From Emticicia aquatilis (lineage in GTDB: Bacteria > Bacteroidota > Bacteroidia > Cytophagales > Spirosomataceae): DNA of 64,000 nt. Below the pieces are notes generated by a model. The model was given only the letters and a program-made list of their open reading frames with translations, searched no databases and was not told the origin of the DNA. The translations under genes were made by a program, and so were the position numbers. Shown here in pieces: positions 50,890 through 60,084 of the stretch. The stretch is from contig NZ_BMKK01000001.1 of NCBI RefSeq assembly GCF_014644295.1, forward strand, positions 310,001-374,000. Direction: 5' to 3'. The stretch's first letter is position 1. Each line of letters starts with the position of its first letter.

Positions 50890-51171
50890 ATGGAAATCAC
50901 ACAAGAAAACAACTCAAAGAACGGTATCTTCAAAGCCATCGAAAACGATACAATTGCAGGCGAAATGACTTACGTATGGGCAGGTGAGAATAAATTTATC
51001 ATCGACCACACCGAAGTTTTTCCTGAATTTGAAGGCAAAGGCGTTGGTAAAAAGCTCGTGATGGCAGCCGTTGAATATGCCCGTGCTAATGGCTTCAAAA
51101 TTCTTCCGCTTTGTCCGTTTGCTAAGGCTCTCTTTGAGCGAACACCAGAAATCCAAGATGTGAGGTTTTGA
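50890..51171 (+). CDS. Short GNAT-fold acetyltransferase (COG2388-like)
   Basis: A 93-residue protein with the acetyl-CoA motif VFPEFEGKGVGKKLVMAAVEYARANGF (in short form; about 40-66) and the family end PLCPFAKALFER. This compact group lacks the N-terminal GNAT strands, resembles YjdJ/YidJ-type proteins, and its acceptor is unknown. ATG 50890 matches family starts; the frame upstream overlaps the membrane protein gene. Its stop lies 6 bp from the convergent response regulator gene. Confidence 0.85.
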   Translation: MEITQENNSKNGIFKAIENDTIAGEMTYVWAGENKFIIDHTEVFPEFEGKGVGKKLVMAAVEYARANGFKILPLCPFAKALFERTPEIQDVRF

Positions 51172-51177
51172 AAAGAC

Positions 51178-51837
51178 TCAAACCAACCCCACCTCAGTGG
51201 CTTTTTTGATGAGCTGAGCGGTATTGGCAACTTCAAATTTGAAGAGTAGATTTTTGCGGTGAGTATCAACGGTGTATGGACTCAGAAATAGCTTCTCGGC
51301 AATATCATTGTTGGTCAGGCCTTGAGCAATTAGTGATAAAATCTCTTTTTCTCGGCGAGTGAGTGCTGGGGCTGAATCGGGCAAAATGATGTTTTCGGCC
51401 GTGTTAATTTCGCTGCTGAAATAAAACTTCCCGTTTAATACTTCACGAATGGCAAAGATTATTTCTTCGGCATTTGCACTTTTTACTACGTAGCCCGAAG
51501 CCCCGTTTTGCATCATTTGCGATACATAGCTGCGTTGTTTGAAAGTGCTGATGCCAATTACTTGTATGTGTGGGAATTCTTTTTTTACTTTTGCACAAAA
51601 TTCTATTCCGCTGACATCGGGCAGGTTTATATCAGTTAGCACTAAGTTTATTTCTGGATGTTTCTTCAACAAAACATGTGCATCAAAAGCGTTTACGGCA
51701 GTAGCAATTATCTCAATATCAGCACTTTGAGTTAATATTGATTTTAGTCCTTCAAGCACCATAAAATGGTCGTCGAGAAGTAGTATTTTGGCAAGCCCCC
51801 TAACCCCCGAAGGGGGAATATTCAAATTCTTATCCAT
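51178..51837 (-). CDS. LuxR/NarL-type response regulator (fibre locus 2)
   Basis: A 219-residue regulator: receiver with LLLDDHF and phosphoacceptor D69 in VLTDINLPDVSG, then a LuxR HTH (about 155-212; LTRREKEILSLIAQGLTNN, LSPYTVDTHRKNLL). Its ATG overlaps the kinase stop codon region by 8 bp, so translation is coupled. Odd: the first 16 residues (KNLNIPPSGVRGLAK) are extra compared with normal receivers and are encoded by a C5/G5 dispersed repeat. Confidence 0.92.
   Translation of the reverse strand: MDKNLNIPPSGVRGLAKILLLDDHFMVLEGLKSILTQSADIEIIATAVNAFDAHVLLKKHPEINLVLTDINLPDVSGIEFCAKVKKEFPHIQVIGISTFKQRSYVSQMMQNGASGYVVKSANAEEIIFAIREVLNGKFYFSSEINTAENIILPDSAPALTRREKEILSLIAQGLTNNDIAEKLFLSPYTVDTHRKNLLFKFEVANTAQLIKKATEVGLV
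51794..51820. repeat. C5/G5 dispersed palindromic repeat in the response-regulator start
   Basis: CCCCCTAACCCCCGAAGGGG (51796-51815) with another G folds as CCCCC/GGGGG. It is read in frame as IPPSGVRGLA just after the start codon. A related copy sits in the SCO1 signal peptide at 24081-24108. Confidence 0.7.
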
Positions 51838-53812
51838 TTGGTATTTCTACGATTATCGAAGTCCCATTTTTGGGGCTTGTGTCAATATGCAAAGTTCCTT
51901 TCAAATAGTCAACTCTTGATTTTACATTGCTTAGGCCTGCACCATTAGTTTTTGAGGTGTCAAATCCTTTGCCATCATCTTCAACAGTCAGCGTGATTCC
52001 TTGCTCGTGGTGGCCGATTTGTATAAAAATCGTTTTAGCTTGAGCGTGCTTGATGGCGTTATTGGTGAGTTCTTGAAAAATTCGGTAAAGTACCTTCTGC
52101 ATTGTTGCGTCAAGATTTTTGCCATCGCCAATGGCCGTAAATTGCATTTTTAGCGTACCATTTTGATTGATACCATCGCAATAATCTTGGATAGCTTCGT
52201 GCAAGCCAAATTTCAGTAATGCTTCAGGCATCATATTATGGGCTACTCGACGCATTTCGGCAATGGCACTGTCGAGTTGAGTAAGTGCTTTTTCAAACGA
52301 AAAAACTTCGCTCGAATGAATAACAAAATTTTGGTGCATAGCCGATAAGTTTAGTTTGATTCCGCTGAGCATACTTCCGAGTCCATCGTGGAGGTCTTTT
52401 GCCATTCGACTGCGTTCCTCTTCTTGACCTTTCAGAATGCTATTCATGCTGATGAGTTGCTTTTCTTGTTCGAGTTCACGAATTTTTTGTTGCTGAATTT
52501 CGTTGTTTTGTTCGGCCAAAAGTTTTTCTTTTTTATAATTCTTAAAATATAAAAATGCTAATAACGAAAGAACTAAAACACTAATAATCAGAGCAATAAG
52601 TATATAATTTTTTTGTTCAAGCTGTAATTCTCTAATCTGATTTTCTTGTTCTAAAGTATTAATTTTTTCTTGTTTCTGGGCCGAACGAAAACGTGCTTCG
52701 TTGAGTTGGATACGATTTTGGTTTTGTTTTTTTATAAATTTTTCATTGAAAATCGCCCATTTCTTTCGGTATTCGTTGGCCATTTTATAATTTCCAGTTT
52801 GCTCGTAAAACTCCGCCATATTTTTTAAAACGAGTCTTACTTTGGGCATATATTCCTTTCGCTCCGAAATCTTTAGGGCTTCTTGATAGCATTTGAGGGT
52901 TGAATCTTGTTGATTAAGTTTTTGATATGAATCTCCCAAAGCAATGAGTTCATCTGCAATATAATAAGGGTCAGCCCAAGCATTCGCCAATTCAAAAGCC
53001 TTTTGATGATATTTTAATGCTTGTTTGAAGTTTTTTAGTTCAAACTCTAACTCGCCTTTAGCATTATAGAAATAAACTTTTTCTAAATCATAAACTGCTT
53101 TTGGTAATAGCTTTCCAGTTTCGTTGAGAAGTATTTTAGCTTCTGAAATTTTATTTAGCTTCGCACAGACGGCAGCGAGTCTTGACCTATTAATGATGGT
53201 CATCCAGCCAATATTGGTTTTTCTTGAAATAACATCACATTCTCTTAAATACTGGTAAGCTTGTGGCCATTCCTGCACATCAATAAACAAAAATGCCGAA
53301 TTGAAATAATTGGTGGCTAAGCCTTTTTCATCATTGATTTCTTTCTGAATGCTGATTGACTCTTCGTAATACTTTTGAGCAAGTTCTGGTTCGTTGATGT
53401 TGGCATAAGTTGCTCCAAAATCACCTTTTATAAGAGCTGAAAGCACATTTCTTTGGCGTTTACTGGGTAATGAATTGAGCAGCGATTCTTGGATTTCTAA
53501 TTCTAAAATTTGATTTACATAATCGCCAATTTCAAAGTAATGCCCACCCCAAATCCTATGATAAAAAAATTGCTTCCATTGGCTACTTTTATACTCATCA
53601 CTCTCCTTTAGATGTTGAAACGCTATTTTACCTTTTGCAGTATCTGCCTTAAATGTCGCATCGGCAAGCCATAGTTTGTGATGCCACCTAATGCTGTCAT
53701 TAGTAGTCAAACGCAAGCTATCTTGATAGGCTTTAATTCTATCGGCTTGAGCGTTTACTCGCAAAGGGATGAGAATTAGAGCTATAATTAATTTCGGAAA
53801 ATGGCGATACAT
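51830..53812 (-). CDS. TPR-containing HisKA_3 sensor histidine kinase (fibre locus 2)
   Basis: A 660-residue membrane kinase built like the one at 6313-8406: signal peptide (about 1-21), TPR helices (about 90-370; DPYYIADELIALGDSYQKLN), coiled coil, one membrane segment (about 400-420), HisKA_3 with phospho-His near residue 470 (DLHDGLGSMLSGIKLN) and HATPase_c (ELTNNAIKHAQAK, VEDDGKGFD, GAGLSNVKSRVDY). It forms an operon with the response regulator and is divergent from the three fibre genes at 53990-57255. Signal unknown. Confidence 0.93.
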   Translation of the reverse strand: MYRHFPKLIIALILIPLRVNAQADRIKAYQDSLRLTTNDSIRWHHKLWLADATFKADTAKGKIAFQHLKESDEYKSSQWKQFFYHRIWGGHYFEIGDYVNQILELEIQESLLNSLPSKRQRNVLSALIKGDFGATYANINEPELAQKYYEESISIQKEINDEKGLATNYFNSAFLFIDVQEWPQAYQYLRECDVISRKTNIGWMTIINRSRLAAVCAKLNKISEAKILLNETGKLLPKAVYDLEKVYFYNAKGELEFELKNFKQALKYHQKAFELANAWADPYYIADELIALGDSYQKLNQQDSTLKCYQEALKISERKEYMPKVRLVLKNMAEFYEQTGNYKMANEYRKKWAIFNEKFIKKQNQNRIQLNEARFRSAQKQEKINTLEQENQIRELQLEQKNYILIALIISVLVLSLLAFLYFKNYKKEKLLAEQNNEIQQQKIRELEQEKQLISMNSILKGQEEERSRMAKDLHDGLGSMLSGIKLNLSAMHQNFVIHSSEVFSFEKALTQLDSAIAEMRRVAHNMMPEALLKFGLHEAIQDYCDGINQNGTLKMQFTAIGDGKNLDATMQKVLYRIFQELTNNAIKHAQAKTIFIQIGHHEQGITLTVEDDGKGFDTSKTNGAGLSNVKSRVDYLKGTLHIDTSPKNGTSIIVEIPNG

Positions 53813-53921
53813 TGGCTGATTTTCGGTTCGGGAATAAAGCTATACGAATAATCAAAGAAATCCAAAGCCACATAAAAAAATACCAGTTTTCAGGGATATG
53901 AAAAATACAAATTTTGTGGGA

Positions 53922-53952
53922 TTGTGGGGGCTGACTGATGGAAGTAAATTTG
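53922..53952 (+). promoter_or_regulatory. Promoter of fibre cassette 2
   Basis: TTG (53922-53924), 20 nt, then TAAATTTG (53945-53952), an exact TANNTTTG box, 37 bp before the ATG. The TCACGG operator seen in front of cassette 1 is absent. Confidence 0.62.
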
Positions 53953-53989
53953 TGGAACAAGTACATTTAGTAAAATATCACTAAACTCC

Positions 53990-54751
53990 ATGAAAAAACT
54001 TATTCTATTACTATCATTAGTATCAAACATTTCATTCGCACAAGGTAGTATTACGCTAACGCCCGAAAACACAACTATTGAAGCAAAAACCAATCAGTCT
54101 TTGAGTTTTTCAACTGATGGACTTGAAAGACTAAAAATAAATACAAACGGAAATATCGGTATCGGGCAAACAAATCCAACTTACAAATTAGATATACTTC
54201 ATAGTGGTTCAATTGGAATTAGGGTAAAATCAAGTTCGAATTTTTCAGCACTTGATATCGACGCTTTTAGTGGTGATGCAGCATTGAGATTTGCTAATAA
54301 TGGGAGCATCAAGTGGAATATCAGAAATTCTCCTACAAATAATAATCTTCAATTTATAGCTTCTAATTTCTTGCCTGCAAAAATAGAGATAGAATTAAGC
54401 ACTGGAAATGTAGGCATTGGTACTTCTTCGCCAACAGCTAAATTAGACATCAACGGCACGGCAAAAATCGGTACAAACGGCATTGCAATCAATGAAATCA
54501 TAAAAGTAACGGTAAACAAAGATATTCCTTCAGTTGCTGCTGATAACCAACAGGCAGTTACGTTTGCGGTTTCCAATGCTGCTCTAAATTCTTCGGTTTA
54601 TATTTCACCAGCAAGTGCCTTACCCGCAGGCTTAATTATAGCTCATGCTCGTGTGTCTGTTGCAGGAACCGTAGAAGTTGTCTTTTATAATGTCAAAGCA
54701 ACTGCTATTGACCCAGCGGCTATGAACTTTTTTATTACTGTGATAAATTAA
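53990..54751 (+). CDS. Secreted fibre-like protein with GIG-x-x-x-P motifs
   Basis: A 253-residue exported protein: signal peptide (1-18, ending SFAQ), two tail-fibre-type links (GNIGIGQTNPTYKLDILHSG, about 57-76; GNVGIGTSSPTAKLDINGTA, about 143-162) and a beta-rich C-terminal region (about 170-253). Such links are common in front of S74 or collagen-like trimerisation parts of phage and Bacteroidota fibres. No S74 domain here. First gene of cassette 2, 22 bp before the S74 gene. Confidence 0.72.
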   Translation: MKKLILLLSLVSNISFAQGSITLTPENTTIEAKTNQSLSFSTDGLERLKINTNGNIGIGQTNPTYKLDILHSGSIGIRVKSSSNFSALDIDAFSGDAALRFANNGSIKWNIRNSPTNNNLQFIASNFLPAKIEIELSTGNVGIGTSSPTAKLDINGTAKIGTNGIAINEIIKVTVNKDIPSVAADNQQAVTFAVSNAALNSSVYISPASALPAGLIIAHARVSVAGTVEVVFYNVKATAIDPAAMNFFITVIN

Positions 54752-54773
54752 ATTTTCTATAATCCCAATAACC

Positions 54774-56177
54774 ATGAAAAATGCTTTCATTCTAATAGTT
54801 ATTTCAAGTGCTTCTCTATTTGGGCAAAGCATAACCATTTCACCAAATAATGGCTCTAAACTCATTGAAGCTACATCCACCAACAAAGCTGTGCAGATGC
54901 CGAGCGTTTTGGCGACAACCGCTATCACAAGTCCTCAAAAAGGTATGGTTGTTTTTGATGATGCCACAGGTAATTTATCTTATTTTAATGGAAGTATCTG
55001 GATTGCATTGTCAAACTCTACTACTGGATGGGCAGTAAACGGAACTAATTTGTCGAATACAAATTCGGGAAATGTGGGTATCGGCACAAATACACCACTG
55101 ACATCACTCCAAATATTTAAAGCAAACAATCCGTCTCTACTTTTTAGTAATGCTGGCACAGGTACGACTATAAATGATGGTTTATTTATAGGTAATACCA
55201 GTAGCGGGAAAGGCTTTTTGTGGAATTACGAAAATGCTACAATCGGCATCGGAACAGATAATAATGAAAGAATTACAGTTTTAGGTAATGGAAACATTGG
55301 TATCGGCGATGAAACTCCTACTCAGAAGTTAGATGTGGCGGGTACAGTTTTAGCTCAAAGTATTGGTATCAATGCTACAAGTGCTGCACCCAATACCAAT
55401 GCAATGCTTGATATAAGTAGCACCACTAAAGGAATGCTCATTCCACGTATGACTACCGCACAACGAAACGCAATAGCTGCTACTGCTGGCTTAGTTGTTT
55501 ATGACACAACTCTTAAAGGTTTTTGGTTTAATGATGGTACAACTTGGCAACCCATGAATCCATCTTGGGATACCGACGAAAGCAAAACTTATACTCATGC
55601 GTTCAATAATGCTACGGTTTTGGGTATTGGTGCAGTGCCTCTTCCAACAGTAGGTTCTACGGGCGGAAACGTTGCGAACGGTCGATTACAAATAACAGGT
55701 TTGGTTAATAGCGACCAACTGAGTTTATTGCATCCAAACAGTACTGTTTTAAAATGGGGATTTTATACCAGTTACACTGATAGTTCTTTGAATTTTTATT
55801 ACAACGGGTCTTTAAGAGCCAATATTGACCGTGTAACGGGTGTATATACTAATCTTTCTGATAGAAATTTCAAGAAGAATATTATTGGATTAAATCCTGT
55901 CTTAGACAATGTTCTAAAACTCAATGCTTATAAATACAATTACTTAAAAAGTGAAGATTCGGATAGAAAATCAATCGGTTTTATGGCACAAGATGTATTA
56001 CCGTATTTTCCAGAATTGGTTTATCAAAGAAAAGACCGAGAAACCAAAGAGCCTTTTCTAATGATGGATTATGCTGGTTTTGGCATAATTGCCATCAAAG
56101 CAATTCAAGAGCAGCAAGCAATTATCAATAATTTACAAGCTCAAATTGATGAATTGAAAAAGTTGATTGTAAAATAG
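54774..56177 (+). CDS. Secreted fibre protein with S74 intramolecular chaperone domain (locus 2)
   Basis: A 467-residue exported protein: signal peptide (1-16), repeated GNVGIGTNTP/GNIGIGDETPTQKLDVAG links (about 100-200), LDISSTTKGMLIPRMTTAQR and a C-terminal S74 domain (about 360-450) with LSDRNFKKNIIG, FMAQDVLPYFPELV and a terminal coiled coil (AIQEQQAIINNLQAQIDELK). The Ser-Asp of the usual self-cleavage site is kept. Same class as the protein at 8567-9862. Central gene of cassette 2. Confidence 0.82.
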   Translation: MKNAFILIVISSASLFGQSITISPNNGSKLIEATSTNKAVQMPSVLATTAITSPQKGMVVFDDATGNLSYFNGSIWIALSNSTTGWAVNGTNLSNTNSGNVGIGTNTPLTSLQIFKANNPSLLFSNAGTGTTINDGLFIGNTSSGKGFLWNYENATIGIGTDNNERITVLGNGNIGIGDETPTQKLDVAGTVLAQSIGINATSAAPNTNAMLDISSTTKGMLIPRMTTAQRNAIAATAGLVVYDTTLKGFWFNDGTTWQPMNPSWDTDESKTYTHAFNNATVLGIGAVPLPTVGSTGGNVANGRLQITGLVNSDQLSLLHPNSTVLKWGFYTSYTDSSLNFYYNGSLRANIDRVTGVYTNLSDRNFKKNIIGLNPVLDNVLKLNAYKYNYLKSEDSDRKSIGFMAQDVLPYFPELVYQRKDRETKEPFLMMDYAGFGIIAIKAIQEQQAIINNLQAQIDELKKLIVK

Positions 56178-56202
56178 TTTTCATTTCTAAATAAATATTA
56201 CG

Positions 56203-57255
56203 ATGAAGAAAAGCATTTTATCTTTCGTATTCTCTTTTGGATTGTTGATTTCTAATGGTCAAAGCATTGAAATTACGCCAAGTAGTACAACTGCCACCCA
56301 AAGCAATACCGATGATATTGTATTGCGAACTACTGGTAATCCCAATATTGTAGGAGTCAAATTTAATGGTTCTTTAGCATCTCCACTACCCACAACCAAT
56401 ACGACTACTCTATTGGCATTTAATGGTAGAGGATATAACGGCTCTGCATTTACGGGAAATCGAGCAAGCATAGAATTTAAAGCCGCCGAGGACTGGACCA
56501 GTAATGACAACGGGACAAAGATTCATTTTTCAACGACTTCAATATCAAGCACAGGCACTAATATACGAATGACCATAGACCATAATGGTTTTGTAGGTCT
56601 TGGCACAAGTTCACCTACGTCTTTACTTCATATCTCAAATGCAGTTTCTGGTGTAACACCCTCGTCAAACACAAAAGCATTTATAGAAGATATCAATCAT
56701 ACTTATATAAGTTTTGGAACTCCTGATAACAAAGAAAGTGGTATTTTATTTGGCAGACCATCATTTGGAGGAGCAAGCGGAGGAATTATTTATAATATAA
56801 ATCGAGATTTACTGTTCCGTACTTCAACCAACGACACACGAATGGTCATTACAGAAGCGGGCAATGTGGGTATTGGAACAAATACCCCAGAAGCAAAATT
56901 AGATGTAGTAGGCGATGTTAAACTTTCAAGAATAAAATTAGACATTAATACTTCTATTAGCCTTGACCCTCTTGATAGACAAAATAACTCGTATCATGTT
57001 ATCAATTTTACTGCTGCGGGTTCGGGTTCAACTGTTTTTTTGAGGGGTATTACAGCTCCTGCTTCGGGGAATGGCACTATGCTTTATTTATTAGTAGCTG
57101 GAACTGGATTTGTAAGACTTCAACATTCAGCTGGTACAAACCCAGCAAATAGACTTTTAAATAATGATGGTGCTGATATTACAATTACTGATAATGGCAG
57201 TGCCATTTATATCTATGATAGTAGTGGATGGCGGTTGCTGTCTTTTACGCAGTAA
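56203..57255 (+). CDS. Secreted fibre-like protein with GIGTNTP motif
   Basis: A 350-residue exported protein: signal peptide (1-19, ending SNGQ), beta-rich segments, links FVGLGTSSPTSLLHIS (about 126-141) and NVGIGTNTPEAKLDVVGDVK (about 222-241), and a C-terminal beta domain (about 250-350) ending GSAIYIYDSSGWRLLS, a form seen in tail-fibre tips. Last gene of cassette 2, 25 bp after the S74 gene and followed by a strong terminator. Confidence 0.72.
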   Translation: MKKSILSFVFSFGLLISNGQSIEITPSSTTATQSNTDDIVLRTTGNPNIVGVKFNGSLASPLPTTNTTTLLAFNGRGYNGSAFTGNRASIEFKAAEDWTSNDNGTKIHFSTTSISSTGTNIRMTIDHNGFVGLGTSSPTSLLHISNAVSGVTPSSNTKAFIEDINHTYISFGTPDNKESGILFGRPSFGGASGGIIYNINRDLLFRTSTNDTRMVITEAGNVGIGTNTPEAKLDVVGDVKLSRIKLDINTSISLDPLDRQNNSYHVINFTAAGSGSTVFLRGITAPASGNGTMLYLLVAGTGFVRLQHSAGTNPANRLLNNDGADITITDNGSAIYIYDSSGWRLLSFTQ

Positions 57256-57256
57256 G

Positions 57257-57296
57257 AAAAAAAGCCATCTCGATTTCTTTCGAGATGGCTTTTTTT
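57257..57296. terminator. Strong bidirectional terminator of fibre cassette 2
   Basis: A 17-bp perfect stem (core AGCCATCTCGA/TCGAGATGGCT with A7/T7 ends) and a 6-nt loop, 2 bp after the last fibre gene and 25 bp from the convergent M61 gene. Confidence 0.95.
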
Positions 57297-57320
57297 CAAT
57301 TTATATATTTCCCAAAAACT

Positions 57321-59198
57321 TTACGGCTTCAACCAAGCATTTCTCAACTTCAATTGCTCGGCAGTTGGGTTTTCGGCTAATTTCAACACATTTTTTTGTT
57401 TAGCTTCCACTAAAATTGCTGGAGCAGAAAGTTTTACGATTTCTTCTTTGCCATCAGCATTTTTGCGAGCTACTTCAACCGTTACGATTTCACCTTCTTT
57501 GGTTTTGCTACCAAATTCTGTCATAATTGACTGAATTTTCATCATTTCCATAGCTTCGCCATTGACCGAAACGAGTTCATCATCAGCTTTGTAGCCCATT
57601 TGTTTTCCAAACTCATTTATGTTATTGATGCTTGTAATTTTCAAACGGTTTGTTTTTTGATTAAAACCAATCGAAATACCTCCCAAACTTGCTTGCTTTA
57701 CAGTTGCTTCTGGTAAATATTCGATACCTACACTTTGTAGTATATCAGTCAATGGAAGTGGGTCTTTTCCCTCAACATAAGTAGCAAAAAACTGACGAAT
57801 TTCTGGAAAAGTCAACGACGTAATTTTATCAAATAATTCATCATCTTTGAAAGACTGGTCTTTACCATAGGTTTTTGCCAAGTCTTGCATCAAAGTTTGT
57901 GTACCATATTTACCCCCCGAAAGTTGGCGAAGTTTAATATCCAAACACAAGCCAATCAAAGCACCTTTGTTATAAACATTCATGTACTGGTTTTTGTATT
58001 TATCCAATACATTGGCACTCATTTCGGTAAATGGTAAAGCATCTTTCATGCTCTTCATGGTTGTGATTTTCTGGCGAAGCATATCCAAATACTTTGGCAA
58101 ATCAATCAAACCATATTTTGCTTGCATGTGTCCAGCCGCATATTCGGTCAAACCTTCGTACATCCAAAGGTGTTTCGACATCTTAGGGTCGTTATAATCA
58201 AAATTACCAATTTCTTCTGAGTGAATACTCAACGGCGTAACGATATGGAAAAACTCATGCGATGCTACATCTTTTACGGTTTGTGCCAAGTCTTTTGAAG
58301 TTGCCTCTGGTAAGTAATAAAACGACGAATACGAATGCTCTAAAGCTCCATAGCTTGTTAGATTTGGATTATCAGATAACACTATCAAAAAAGCATATTT
58401 TTTAATCGGTAATTTACCCCCTAAATATTCTTTTTGTGCTTCAAGAAGCATGTTGATATTGGCGGCAATTTCTTTAGAAGTAGCTTTATTATTAGGCGAA
58501 TAAACTGAAACCAAAATATCAGCACCACCGATTTTCAAAACCGTAGTATCGGGCTGAGTGTAAAGAATCGGAGCATCTACCAAATTCATGTAATTTTCAG
58601 TTTCAAATACATCAGTTGTAGCATTACTATTTTTTGCTACCAACGAAGTTGAACCATAAAAACCGCTTGGTTTCGTGAAAGTTACCTGATAGGGTACTTG
58701 TTTCATACCATCGAAATACCCAAAGAAACAATGTGTATTGATTGAATATTCTTTGTTGGCTACGATGTCCGAACCCGTTGGCTCGAAAATCTTCGTGCCT
58801 TTAATCTCTGGAGAATCCCACGTATCATCAATTTTGTAGCTGATTTTGTGGAGTTTCTTAGCATCTTTGATTGTATAGCTATTTACATCTAATTTATTGG
58901 CAGTAAGCTGATTACCTTTTGCATCGAAAGCTTTGAAATCAGATAGATATCGGCCATAATCATCTGTGGAGTATGTACCTGGAACAGTCTTTGGCAAACG
59001 GAAAGTAATTTCATCAGTCGTGATTTTTGGACTTATTAAAGTTACATCCAATTTATCGTTATCAACTTTAGTTAAATCAACCGAATACTGATAAGATGAA
59101 GATGAGCCATGAGAAGAGTGTGAAGAATTGACGACAGCTTTTTTGGTACAGCCCGCCATGAGCATACCAAACGTCAGAACCATCAGAGCTTTTTGCAT
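57321..59198 (-). CDS. M61-family (glycyl aminopeptidase-like) lipoprotein with PDZ domain
   Basis: A 625-residue lipoprotein (lipobox MAGC near residue 16): N-terminal beta domain, zinc peptidase core with VASHEFFHIVTP (HEXXH, about 306-317) and the third ligand glutamate in WMYEGLTEYAAG (about 340-351), and a C-terminal PDZ domain (about 505-600; GISIGFNQKTNRLKI, ADDELVSVNG). M61 enzymes release N-terminal glycine or other small residues. Probably periplasmic or outer-membrane anchored. Single-gene unit. Confidence 0.92.
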   Translation of the reverse strand: MQKALMVLTFGMLMAGCTKKAVVNSSHSSHGSSSSYQYSVDLTKVDNDKLDVTLISPKITTDEITFRLPKTVPGTYSTDDYGRYLSDFKAFDAKGNQLTANKLDVNSYTIKDAKKLHKISYKIDDTWDSPEIKGTKIFEPTGSDIVANKEYSINTHCFFGYFDGMKQVPYQVTFTKPSGFYGSTSLVAKNSNATTDVFETENYMNLVDAPILYTQPDTTVLKIGGADILVSVYSPNNKATSKEIAANINMLLEAQKEYLGGKLPIKKYAFLIVLSDNPNLTSYGALEHSYSSFYYLPEATSKDLAQTVKDVASHEFFHIVTPLSIHSEEIGNFDYNDPKMSKHLWMYEGLTEYAAGHMQAKYGLIDLPKYLDMLRQKITTMKSMKDALPFTEMSANVLDKYKNQYMNVYNKGALIGLCLDIKLRQLSGGKYGTQTLMQDLAKTYGKDQSFKDDELFDKITSLTFPEIRQFFATYVEGKDPLPLTDILQSVGIEYLPEATVKQASLGGISIGFNQKTNRLKITSINNINEFGKQMGYKADDELVSVNGEAMEMMKIQSIMTEFGSKTKEGEIVTVEVARKNADGKEEIVKLSAPAILVEAKQKNVLKLAENPTAEQLKLRNAWLKP

Positions 59199-59234
59199 AG
59201 GTTATATGTTTTAGATTTTAAAAGTGTATTTCGG

Positions 59235-59269
59235 CAAAAGTAACGAAAAGCCCACTAAAAAACTCCAAA
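59235..59269 (-). promoter_or_regulatory. Possible promoter of the M61 peptidase gene
   Basis: On the minus strand TACTTTTG (59235-59242) is an exact -7 box; TTTG (59266-59269) lies 23 nt upstream, slightly too far. Confidence 0.4.
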
Positions 59270-59313
59270 AATTGATTAAGTAGCTATTAAAGAGTGATGA
59301 AAGGTCAAAAACC

Positions 59314-59369
59314 ATTGCCTGAGCGAAAGTCTGAAAACCGTTGCCTTCGACTCCGCTCAGGCAACGGTT
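59314..59369. repeat. Two facing copies of the GCCT-loop-AGGC repeat; terminator-like
   Basis: A diverged copy (59314-59333) is followed by an intact hairpin, AACCGTTGCCT/AGGCAACGGTT (59336-59346, 59359-59369), with the 12-nt loop tcgactccgctc. On the minus strand it lies 24 bp after the dehydrogenase subunit stop and ends in Ts, so it may act as that gene's terminator. Confidence 0.75.
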
Positions 59370-59392
59370 AATTCAAAACTAAATAAAAAAAT

Positions 59393-59986
59393 TTACTCAT
59401 TCCAAGCATTCTGTCCTTTGAGTGGCATACATGCGATATATTCACCCGGAACTGGGTCATAGACCAACACATTTTTACCAATACTTTCGGATGTATAAAA
59501 GCCAAAAAGTGTTAGGCTTTTTACGGTCTTATAAAACGTTGGTTTAGGGGCATCGGGTTCGAGGTTAATTCCCCATAAATTCATCCCTGAGCGAGGATTA
59601 TCTTTTTCGAGTTCAAGTAAATATGCCTCACGCTTGGCTGGTTCGAGTTCTACGAAGTTCTTACCGTATTTTTCTTTACAAACCTCATCAAAATCTTCGA
59701 GGTCTTTTGTAAACTTTTCTTTGCCAGCAGCATCCATAGTATCATTGACCATCTTGTCAATAAACTGTGGTACGCCCAGCTCTTTTGCCCCTGGAGTTCT
59801 GGTTTTAGGCAAAATCGTTTCGGCAATTTCGGCAATCGTGGCAGCCTGATTGGGTGAAAGGAAAACAGGTTTCCAAGTCAATTTAGCATCTTTCGCACAA
59901 GCAATAAAGATTTCGGAAAAAGCCACGCCCGAAACCCCCAAACCCAGTGCCAATGCAGTATTTTTTATATATTCTCTACGATTCAT
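59393..59986 (-). CDS. Gluconate 2-dehydrogenase subunit 3-family protein
   Basis: A 197-residue exported protein with a Tat-type start (NRREYIKNTALALGLG, 2-17) and a lipobox-like IFIAC, then the subunit 3 pattern LSPNQAATIAEIAETILPKTRTPGAKELG (in short form) and PQFIDKM. It partners GMC dehydrogenases and is thought to carry them through Tat export. It lies 98 bp after the GMC gene on the same strand, the usual order. Confidence 0.9.
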   Translation of the reverse strand: MNRREYIKNTALALGLGVSGVAFSEIFIACAKDAKLTWKPVFLSPNQAATIAEIAETILPKTRTPGAKELGVPQFIDKMVNDTMDAAGKEKFTKDLEDFDEVCKEKYGKNFVELEPAKREAYLLELEKDNPRSGMNLWGINLEPDAPKPTFYKTVKSLTLFGFYTSESIGKNVLVYDPVPGEYIACMPLKGQNAWNE

Positions 59987-60084
59987 GATGATTCTGATTA
60001 TTTAGTCAACTGACAACAGTCCACAAGTCAACGTTTTTTTCAAATAACACAAACTCATTTTCCATTATCAATTTTCCATTAAAA

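Noticed and set aside
53990-57255. Fibre cassette 2 as a phage tail-fibre remnant
   Set aside because: All three proteins have signal peptides and the cassette has its own promoter and terminator beside a sensor kinase; no structural phage genes.
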